A stretch of 64,000 nucleotides of DNA from Gemmatimonadaceae bacterium (GTDB lineage: Bacteria > Latescibacterota > UBA2968 > UBA8231): contig PBSR01000214.1 in assembly GCA_002726335.1 (NCBI GenBank), positions 6,741 through 70,740 of the forward strand, in the 5' to 3' direction. The notes under the pieces were generated by a model. It was given only the letters and a program-made list of their open reading frames with translations, had not been told where the DNA came from and did not search any database. A program made the translations under genes and the position numbers. Shown here piece by piece: positions 7,791-17,100 of this stretch. The number at the start of each line of letters is the position of its first letter. Positions within the stretch are counted from its first letter, which is position 1.

Positions 7791-9644
7791 TCAGCGATCT
7801 GGACGTTCGGTCAACTGCAGGCCCTTGGCGTCGAGCTGGTAGTCGACGACGGCGCTGCGGGAAAAGGGACGTTTCTCCTTCAGCTTATGCAGACACTCGC
7901 GCAGTGAATCTTCTTCACCCGAACGGGCGATGAGCAGACCGAAACCGCCCCCGCCGGCGCCGGTGAGGGTTCCTCCCTCGATCAGGTCGGCGACGGGAGC
8001 CTCGAACAGGTGCTGGATGGCCGGATTCGTCGCCTCCGGGTCGAGAATGCAGCGCAGCTGCCAGTAGCGGCTGGCCATCTGTCCCAACTGCCGGTAGTCG
8101 CCGGCGCGCAGGGCCTCGACCATGTCGTCGTGAATGGCGAGGGATTCACGGATGGCACCGTAGCGGTGCCGATGGCGCCCCAGGTAGGCCTCCATCACCA
8201 CATTGAGGCCGCGCGTGGCGCCTCTGGCGATGCCGGTGTCAAAGAGGACGACCCGGCGCTGGAAGAGCTCGGCATCGACGTCGACGTAGGTCAGTTCGGG
8301 GGTCGGCAGTCCGTCGGTGGGCGGAGCGTAGAAGTCCTTTACCGCGCTCGGGCCACCACGAGCACCACGGGCATCCTGCCAACCGGAGTTGAGGCCGATG
8401 GACTGCTCGAGGAGCACGCTCTGATCATACAGGTCAGGATATTCGCCGTCGTCCGTTCCGGCAGGTTGCCCGGTCAGGCGGTAGAGAATCTTGAGGATCG
8501 CCGCCGCCAGGATGCTGCTGGTGCCCAAACCAGAGCCCTGCTGCACGGCGCTGGCGGTGACGATTTCGAGACCACCGCCGCCGAAGAGGGCGCCGATATC
8601 ACCGGCGATGTCGACCGAGTCGGCACCGACGATTCCGGTGTGCACGAGGGCCTGTTTGACCATACGCAAAGCCTCGTCCCCACCTCGACGGTAGGAGAAG
8701 AACAGACCGCTCTGAGCGGCGGCATCTCCTTTCGTGTTGACCTCGAAGTCGGCGACGAACTCCGCCGAGTGGGAGCGCAGGACGAGGCGCGGTTCGGCCA
8801 GCCGTCGTGCCGTGACGGTCAGGGGTGGCGCCGGTGCGTCGAGGCCGGAGGTGCGCAGATCGATGCCGACGTTGAGCGTCTTGCCGCCCTGTTCCTTGCT
8901 GCGGATGTGATTGTCGGAGGCGTTGGCGCTGGAGATCCCGAGGCGGAGGGGTGAGTGGACCTCGAAGAGCTTGTCGAAGTCTGCCTCAGGCAGTGGGCGC
9001 GGGTCGGCCGGGGCGCGCACTGCCTCGAGGGCACGGCGCAGGTCGGCGCGTTGCAGCTGATTGACCCGCTTCTCGTAGGCGGCGGGCAGGTCGGCGACGG
9101 CCTTCTGTTCCTTGAGGTCTTGAATCTCGCCGCCATCGATGCTACAGGCGGGTACACCCCGGCGGCGCCAGATTCTGTCATCCTGCAGACGACGGAAGGC
9201 CGCGCCACAGACCATGGCTACACGCATGCCGAGCAGCCGGCGCCGGCTGCCCTGAAGGGCCTCGGTGTACTGGCCGAGGCCTTTCAGGATGGCCAGTAGA
9301 ACGCGGACACCATCGACCGGCACCAGCCCCAGAATGTCCTCGTGGCCCACGTCGAGCCGTTCGTCGATGGTCTGCACCAGCAGGCCGGGCAACTCCTTGT
9401 CGACGGCCGGCCCGAAGTGCTCGAGCCAGTCTTCCGCCCCCAGGCGGTCGACCAGGGCGTCGACGACGGCGCCCGTCGCCAGCGTCGACGACAGTCCAGG
9501 CGATAGTACCAACGCTCGCAGCAAGGCCCGACGCTCAGCTTTTGACGACTTTTCTTCCCGAGCCTCGCGGGCGATGTCGTCGAGCAGGGGCAGCAACCCC
9601 TCCAGTGACCGCGCCTCGGCGAGGTGTTCGATGGCGCTCGGCAT
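7791..9644 (-). CDS. L-fucokinase-like GHMP-family sugar kinase
   Basis: A 617-residue protein. From about residue 228 to the end it is a GHMP kinase: HSPLRLGISSANASDNH then GGKTLNVGIDL (motif 1 region, divergent from the usual GGWTDTPP), QGSGLGTSSILAAAIL (the ATP loop, about 365-380), GWQDARGARGG, and GAGGGGFGLLI (motif 3, about 563). The order and the GWQD...GG segment match the kinase half of L-fucokinase and D-glycero-manno-heptose kinases. The first ~225 residues are helical and unrecognised; they do not show the nucleotidyltransferase half of bifunctional FKP. ATG 9644 follows GGAGG, 2 bp after the upstream stop, so translation is coupled. Confidence 0.85.
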   Translation of the reverse strand: MPSAIEHLAEARSLEGLLPLLDDIAREAREEKSSKAERRALLRALVLSPGLSSTLATGAVVDALVDRLGAEDWLEHFGPAVDKELPGLLVQTIDERLDVGHEDILGLVPVDGVRVLLAILKGLGQYTEALQGSRRRLLGMRVAMVCGAAFRRLQDDRIWRRRGVPACSIDGGEIQDLKEQKAVADLPAAYEKRVNQLQRADLRRALEAVRAPADPRPLPEADFDKLFEVHSPLRLGISSANASDNHIRSKEQGGKTLNVGIDLRTSGLDAPAPPLTVTARRLAEPRLVLRSHSAEFVADFEVNTKGDAAAQSGLFFSYRRGGDEALRMVKQALVHTGIVGADSVDIAGDIGALFGGGGLEIVTASAVQQGSGLGTSSILAAAILKILYRLTGQPAGTDDGEYPDLYDQSVLLEQSIGLNSGWQDARGARGGPSAVKDFYAPPTDGLPTPELTYVDVDAELFQRRVVLFDTGIARGATRGLNVVMEAYLGRHRHRYGAIRESLAIHDDMVEALRAGDYRQLGQMASRYWQLRCILDPEATNPAIQHLFEAPVADLIEGGTLTGAGGGGFGLLIARSGEEDSLRECLHKLKEKRPFSRSAVVDYQLDAKGLQLTERPDR

Positions 9645-9646
9645 GC

Positions 9647-11152
9647 CTATACCTCCAGTGCGTCCCGTTGAGGCAGGGGCGTGGCAGGTTGCCCGCATGT
9701 GATTCCATCCCACATCGCCAGCGAGACGCCGGCTTCCTCCCGTCCTTCACCGGCACCCGGCAGGAAGCGGGCGTGGGCCAACCCCGCCGGGCGGGGGTTG
9801 AGCTCGAGCAGCACCGGCGTCACACCCCCCTGACCGTCGGTGTCGAGAACGAGATCGATCCCGGCCAGACCCAGCGTATCATGTGTGGCCGCTGCCATCT
9901 CCGCGACGCGGCGCAGACGGGACAGGTCCTCTTCGCCAAACGCTACGCGCCCACCATCGGCGCGACAGACCAAGGAGGTCAGAACCGTCGCGATGGGCAC
10001 CAGCGTTCCGCCGGTGCCGCGTGAAGCAGGGTGGTCGGCGTCGATGCCGATCTGGGCGTAGCCCGACTCGGCGATACATCGATCGCCGTCGTGGGCCACG
10101 TTCAGGCGCACGGCCAGACTGTGGATGCGGCCACTGTCCGGGTCGCGCCAGCCGACGCCATCACGGCGCCGCTCCACCAGCACCGAACCCCACTCCCAAC
10201 AGGCAGTCAGCTGGACATCGAGCCGGTCGCCGGCGTCCTCGTCGTCACCACGCAGGTAGAGGACGCGGTCACCCTCGGTACCCGCATTCGGCTTGATCAC
10301 GATCTCGGAAGAACCGGCGAGGAAGGCGCGGGCACCAGCCCTGTCACCGGGGGTCAGCAAGGAGCCCTCGGGAACCTCGAGGCCGGCAGCATGCCAGCGG
10401 CGGCGCAGACCCGCCTTGTCGTCGGCCGCCGCCGAGGCCGCCCATGGGTTCAGCAACCGGCAGCTCAGCGAGGATGACCAGCAGCGATGCCGATCAATCT
10501 GACGCTCCCCGAGGGCGAGGAACTGCACCGAGTCGAGATGCACCGGGTCTGTCAGCGCGGCCTCGAGGAAGCGGTCGTGCTCGGCGTCAAGGAACAGCAC
10601 GCGACGAGCCCGGCCGTCGAGGATCCAGTCGCCGTGCACACCGAGAACGCGAAACCAGGGCTGCCCCGTCTTCCGCGCGTCATGGGCGAGGGCATCGGCG
10701 GTCAGCGGATAGAGCTCGTGGGTGACCAGCGGCGCCGCGTGGAAGACGATGGCGTGAGTCCACGAGAAGTTACCTGGCAACTCATCCCAGGCATCGATCG
10801 AGATACACACCTCCGGCGCCATCGGCTCGCTCACGAGATCGGACACGGCCAGATCGATGATGCGCTCCACATAGAGGCTGTCCTGGGCCAGGGCTGTTTC
10901 GACGAGGCCGCGTATCGGTGGCGCCAGCGCCTCGGCGAGAGCCTCGAGACCGTCGTCAATTACCTGGCGAAGTACGGCCCGGGCGTGATGAGTGGCGCAC
11001 CCTCGAGGGGGGGTGTCGGGGGCGGCGGCGCCTTCGGCGACCAGGTACTTCAGCAGGACACTCGCTTCTGCCGCCCCAAGGGCGGTGCCCCGCTGCAAGC
11101 CGAGGCCGTCGCAGGCCCGGGTCCAGGCTACGTCGATGTCCCGTCGTTTCAC
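9647..11152 (-). CDS. ATP-grasp domain protein
   Basis: A 501-residue protein whose second half is ATP-grasp. A preATP-grasp stretch with WHAAGLEVPEGSLL (about 250) leads to EIVIKPNAGTEGDRV (ATP-contacting K287). The ~VLVERRRDGVGW segment follows, and the metal-binding end ELNPRPAGLAHARF has E450 and N452. Such enzymes join a carboxylate to an amine, thiol or hydroxyl through an acyl phosphate. The N-terminal ~240 residues are unrecognised. Its ATG overlaps the stop of the giant gene by four bases (ATGA), and its own stop is 2 bp from the kinase start. It probably works with these partners in modifying or ligating a sugar-derived or acidic substrate (inference). Confidence 0.8.
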   Translation of the reverse strand: MKRRDIDVAWTRACDGLGLQRGTALGAAEASVLLKYLVAEGAAAPDTPPRGCATHHARAVLRQVIDDGLEALAEALAPPIRGLVETALAQDSLYVERIIDLAVSDLVSEPMAPEVCISIDAWDELPGNFSWTHAIVFHAAPLVTHELYPLTADALAHDARKTGQPWFRVLGVHGDWILDGRARRVLFLDAEHDRFLEAALTDPVHLDSVQFLALGERQIDRHRCWSSSLSCRLLNPWAASAAADDKAGLRRRWHAAGLEVPEGSLLTPGDRAGARAFLAGSSEIVIKPNAGTEGDRVLYLRGDDEDAGDRLDVQLTACWEWGSVLVERRRDGVGWRDPDSGRIHSLAVRLNVAHDGDRCIAESGYAQIGIDADHPASRGTGGTLVPIATVLTSLVCRADGGRVAFGEEDLSRLRRVAEMAAATHDTLGLAGIDLVLDTDGQGGVTPVLLELNPRPAGLAHARFLPGAGEGREEAGVSLAMWDGITCGQPATPLPQRDALEV

Positions 11153-14100
11153 TCTGGGGCCCCCGTCATCCGGCGGCTGGCCTGCAGGTATTGTTCGCCG
11201 CCACGCGAGAGATCACGCAGAACGATGCGGGCATTGGCGCCCACGCAGTCCCAGTCGAAGGCACGCTGTTCTGCCTCACTGGCCTCGTGTTCATGAAACT
11301 CCTCGCGCAGGGCGACACGATCCCACAGACCGACACCGATGTTCGGCTCGATCATGACGATGCGCCAACCAGAGACCGTCCCCGGGAAACGCATGCCGCC
11401 GCGTTGCAGCAGGTAGACGGGTTCACCATCTGACTCCTGCTCGACCTCGACAAGGTCACCCTCTTCATGGAACTGAGGCGTCACCAGGAAGTCGAGCATC
11501 ATGTACCGCGGTGTCCCGTACGACACGCCTGTCAGGTCCTTGCCTACGTGTCGACCGGCTTCTTCGACGTAAGCAGACTCGGAGCGCCGCTCGTAGGCGG
11601 CCAGGGCTTCCATGACGCGTCGGGCGGCGTCGGCCAGTCCGTCGAACAGGGGTTCACGGTGAGCGGCATGGATGAACTCGGGCAGGAATTGCTCGAGACT
11701 GCCGCCCCGGCCGACGTTGGTGATCAACTGCTTGCTGTTCAGCGTGATCCAGTGCGACAGGTGCCACTTCTCCTCCAGCGGCACGTCCGCCGCGGGATCG
11801 TCGGTGGAGACGATGACACGATGTGAACCGTAGAGCGGGGACTTGGGCCGTCGCCGCCGTTCGACAGCTGACCCCCACTCGATGACCTGCCGCCGGACAA
11901 AGGAATCCATGAAGGCCTCCGTCGCCCAGTATTGCGGGCTGGCGACGATGACCTCCTGGATGGCGACATTGTGACGCCGGCTGATCTGGTAGATGAAGTC
12001 GACGGCGCTCTCAAGCTCCTCCTCGTCGACTTCGGCGTCGGCCAGCTTCCGCAACACAAAGGCCCGGGCATTGCGGCCACCCGATTCAGCGGCATCCTTG
12101 ATCATCACGAGTCGGTGCTGTCGGGCAAAGGCTCGCAGGCCCGGGTAGTCTCCACCGTCGTCCAGACCGTCTTCGATCCAGCCCTTTGCCGTCCTCTCAT
12201 CAATCGAACGTGTCGTCCAGGCGGCAAGCCAGTCGATCTCCTGCGGTACGTCAACGCCGGATCCGGCATCGAAGATGTCAGGATACTTGGCCTTGTCGTA
12301 GGTCGTCCAGGTGTGGAACAGAGACTGCACAGAGAAGGGAAGGCCGCAGTCTTCCAGGCGTCCAGAGTCGTAGTCCGGATCGCCGTGGAACGGATAGACC
12401 ACCGCGGCGCGGACGGGTCGCGAGAACCGGACGGCGAGGCGAATCCCTTTCGCATGGCAACCCGCCGACCGATTGGCGGCCTGCTTCTCATCGAGACCGG
12501 CGTGCCGGACCAGTGCCGTGGCGTACTCCGCGGCGGAGACATACACGTGACCGGAGTGGATCTCGGCGACCGGTCGTGAATGACCTGGATGCTCTACCAG
12601 TTCGCAGCGGCGCGTGATGATCAGGTTGGCGCCAGGCCGGCCCTCGGCGATCAATTCGGCCGCCAGCGTCGGTCCCTCGCGCAGGGCGCGCGAGTAGTGG
12701 GTGCGACCCACCGGCAGGGCGATCACATGGTTGACGCGGTGCTCGGCATCGATCACTTCCGGGTCGAACTCGGGGAAGACGACCGGCAAGGGAAAACCGT
12801 CGTTGCGAATAAAGGCGAGTTCGCGTACCTGTCCGTAGGCACGCCAGCGGCGCTCCGCCGCAGAGTTCGCGCTGGCACCGATGGGGTCGACCTGCGAGCC
12901 ATCAGTAAAGTTGCCCAGCAGCAGGTCCTGGTGCTGAGCGGGCAGTTCTCCGACCTCGGTGTGGTGTACTACTACCTGACGCAGGTACCGTGCGAGCCAG
13001 GCGTGATGCTCGACGGCGAACTCATACAGGGCCTGGCCGGTAAGGTAGGCGTAACCGACGCCGCGAGAGTAGACCCATGGGCAGTATTCATAGAAGTGGT
13101 CATTGATCGTCTCGGCGTAGAAATCCGCCAGTGCCCGCCATAGACCGGTCGTATCCTGTTCGGCATCCGGTCGGGTGTAGGGCAGGGTCGTCTCGATGGC
13201 GAGAAGGATGTAGAACAGCTCGGCGCCGCGGGCGATCTGTTCAAGAGCGGCAGCCCCTGACGTGACACCATCACGCGCCACGACGGCCTGAGACAGTCGG
13301 CCGAAGTCTCCCACATCCTCATACCCGCCAGCTACCTGGCGCCAGTTCTCCAGATCGATTTCACGTCCCAGAAACAACTGTGACAGGTGGTCGACGAAAA
13401 CCTGCGCCACATCGGCATGGTCCTCGTCATAGTGTTGACTGACCAGTGCCAGCAGAGCGTTGCGCGTGTGCGAGATGAACGTGCCGAAGGCGGCATCCGT
13501 CACCGGAACACCGCCATCACCCAGAGCGGACATGGCCGCTTCGTAGGCGGCGTCGAAGCCAGCTTCAGTCGTCTCGACTGCTTCAGCGGCGCGGTAGCGC
13601 TCGTTCAGGGCCCGAGCCCGGGCGACTCGCTGGCCCAGTTGACGGCGTGCTTCCAGTGCCGCCACGGGGCGGTCCTCAGCGGCCTTGTTGGAACTCTCGA
13701 GACCCTTCTCCTCGCGGAAGTCCTCGATCTGTGGCTCCACTGCCGGGTGCAGCAACCCATCCACGAGACTCGCCGAGACGCCGCTGTCGGCGGGACGGTT
13801 CAGATCCCGGGACCAGGCGTCGATCTCTTCCTGGTGAGCTCCATCCAGCAGAAAGACCCCCCCCACAGCGAGAAAGTCACCAAAGGTGAAGTCTTCGAGC
13901 CTGACGCCGGCGGCGATGCGAGCCAGGGCCCGGGCGAGCAACTCGTCCCGGGGGCGCAGGCGGCCGAAGCGGCGCAGCTTGTCGACCTCAGCCAACTGCT
14001 GTTGCACTTCCTGTTCGGCGCGGATCTCGTCGACGATGCGTTCATACGCGGCACGGGCAGCCTCGGTGTCGCCGGCACGCAAGGCGTCACCCAGCCGTGC

Positions 14101-17100
14101 CGCCCGCCGTTTGTGCCGGCGCATGGCGTGGCGCCAGCCCTCGACGGTTTCCTGGCCCAGTCCGATGCCGGTGTAGACCGATTCACGAGCGTATCTCTCA
14201 GCGGCGGCGAACCACAGCATGACGTCGAAGCGGTTCATCGCCCGGCGCCGGGCACCGGAGGCGCCGTCGACAATGACGAGGGCACTGTCGGGGTTGCCTT
14301 CAAGCATCAGTCGGCACACCTGCGACGGATCGGACAGCAGGTTGAGCAGATCACGATGGGGAATGCCGGTGTCGAGTACGTCGGCGCCCTGCAGGGCGCG
14401 TTCATAGGTGCGTTCGGGGCCCAACACCTGCAGGGCGAGGACATGGAGACGGCCGTCGAGCTGTTGTGCCAGCTGGCCCCCCCGATCCGCCGCCACATCG
14501 GACGCGGTGGCCCACAGGTCGGGATGGGGTCCGTAGGTGGCCAGGCTGGCGTCGATCTCGGCGTCGGAGAAATCGGCGGCCACAAGCTCTGCCCGCGCCG
14601 AATCCGCGATCGATTCCAGCTTGGTATCACTGGTGTACCCCAGCAGATCCTGCGTGGAGAGCCCCGTGGGAGATACGACACGGATCTCAGACGGTGTGGG
14701 CGGACCGGGGAACAGGTCGGTCAGGGAGGAGGCGGTCTCGGCCGTGTCCGGTGCCAGACCCAGCAGGCGCGCCGCCCTTGGCCCGCGGCCCCGTTCGGCC
14801 ACCGCACCATATCCCTCGGAGAGCAAGCTGGCCAGGGTTTGCCCGTCGGCATCGAGGGCGTGGAACAGGTGATCACCGGTGCCACAGAGGATCTCGAACT
14901 TGCGCATACCGGCGGCGAAACGTCCGTCCTGCGTGTCGGGTTTGTATTCCGCCGTCAGTACGATCACCGGAGAGGCCGCGACGTTGTCGTGGCGGCGTGC
15001 CGCCTCGGCCATGCCCCGGCGCAGCAGCCAGGTCTTGAAGAAGGGCATGAAGCGATTCACGTGTTCGCCGCCGGCCACCATCTTGTGGATACCCCAGCGG
15101 GCCACGAGCGCCGTCGTCACCCGTTCGGGATCCCGAAGCTCTGGCTGACCGAGCCCCTCCAGGACCTCGGCCAGGCGGGGCAGCTGGAACACCGGTATGG
15201 GACCGTCACTGCCAGGCCGCACACCAAAGAGACTCTCTACACCTGCGGTGGTGCGCAACTGTTCTGCAGCCCACGATTCCCACTCAAAGCGCGTGCTGAA
15301 CTCGTGCCGCCGATCGAGCAGCCCGTGAGCCGCTTTGGCGACGACGTCGTGATACTCGCCAGGTATGCCCAGCTGCCGGAGTTTCTCTGCACGTCCAAGG
15401 GTCAGCACGAATTCGAGGAACAACCCGTCTTTCGGCACACAGTAGCCACCGTAGCCTTCGCCGGCGGGATGGATGATGCGGTCGCGACGGCGGCTCATCT
15501 GGTCGCCCATCTCCTCGACATCGCCATGGGCGCTGGCTGTCACCATCAGGGAGAGGGCATTGGAAAACGCAAAGTGAGACGCCATGCTGGCATTCTCGCC
15601 GGTTTTCAGCACTTCCGGCTCGGTCAGACTGTCGTAGCTGCGCACCGTCTTGTTGATCAGGCCATACACATCCCGGCCGACCCGGGCGGCGGCCCGGTCG
15701 GCGCCACCCACCCACTGGGCCCACGTCTCGACCGATTCACGTTCGCGATGGCCAAGATCGACGCGGCTCGGCGTGTAGAGCAGGTGGAACCGTTTGCTGC
15801 CACCCACAGCGCTGAACCTGTGGCGGGGCTCCAGGGCTTCGACGTGAAGTCCGCGCTCGAGCAGTATCTGCTTACGCGCCGTCGTTTTGGACAGACGCTG
15901 AAACCGTCGCAGGTAGTTCTTGCGGCGATCGTCACCGTCGGCGCCGCGCTCGGCGGCCCAGAACTCCAGCAGGCGGGAGCGAGCCAGGAACCGCGTGAAG
16001 GTCTCGAGATCCTGACGGTAATGCTCGTCGGCCTCGATGGTCCACATCGTGGCTTCGTCCGCCGACAGCGACGGGTCCTCCTTCCGGGTGGCGTCGATCT
16101 CTTCCTGCAGCTGGTGGCCGTTGCGGGCCACGACCCGCGTCAGGGCCTGCTGGCGCAGCTGTTCGCCATGGTCGGCGAGGATGGCGGCCAGTTCATCTGG
16201 ATCGCCCACGTCCTCGTCGCTGCGGTTGCCGGTACGCTCCTCGCTCAGTTCGAGCAGGGCGCCAAGCACGGCGACTTCCTCCTGAACGGACCGATTGCGG
16301 CCGACGACGCGGGCGACTGCAGAGATTTCCTCGAGGTTCTCCTCGGCGGCGATCTCCTCCACCTCCACCCAGATTCCCAACTCGTGAACGATGCGCGAGC
16401 CGAGGGCGGCAAGACGCAGGCGGAAGCGGGATTGACGGGCGCTGACCTCGGCTGTCAGACCGGCCTCGGCGACGACGTTGTAGAGGGCCATCGACTCTTC
16501 CAGCCAGGTGCGTATGTACCCCTGCGTCATGCCCGCAGACTGGGTGGTGAGCACGTGCAGCACCGGCAAGGGGCGCCGTGGTCCCTTCGTGATCGGCAGG
16601 AACCCGTCGATGCCGGCTGCCACCTCGGGCCCCAGGTGGCGACCCACGGCCTCGCGCCAGGACGTGTTCCGGGCGGCGAGTCGGACGCGTGACCACGTCG
16701 ATTCCTCGTCTGTCACGGCGACGGCAACCGTTGCCAGCAGGGCGTCGAAGGGCTCGATCTCCTCTTCCTCGACAAGGCGCTGCAGCGCCCCGCCGGGCGC
16801 ATTGGCCATGAAGCGCACGACGACGGCGGCTGCGGCGATATCGTCAGCGGCGGCCCCCGCGGACCATTCGAGAGCGGCCGCCTCTTCGTTGTCAGCTGAC
16901 GTCTCCGTCTCACGCCATAGCAGCAGTCGGGCGGCCGACACATGCTCGGAATCGAGTACGGCCTGCACGTTCTCGGCCCAATGGTCGGCCATCTCTTCGC
17001 GGAAGGACTCCTCCATGCCGGCGATGTCGATGACGGTACGGGTTGTCTCCTGGCCGCCCTCTTCGACGAGGATCTCCTCCTTGATGAACAGGGGGATCGC

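Noticed and set aside
13387..16692. 1,101-codon open frame antisense to the giant gene
   Set aside because: It lies wholly opposite the giant gene, whose frame carries recognisable enzyme motifs, and its sequence is Gln/His/Gly-rich without motifs. Long antisense frames are common in high-GC coding DNA.
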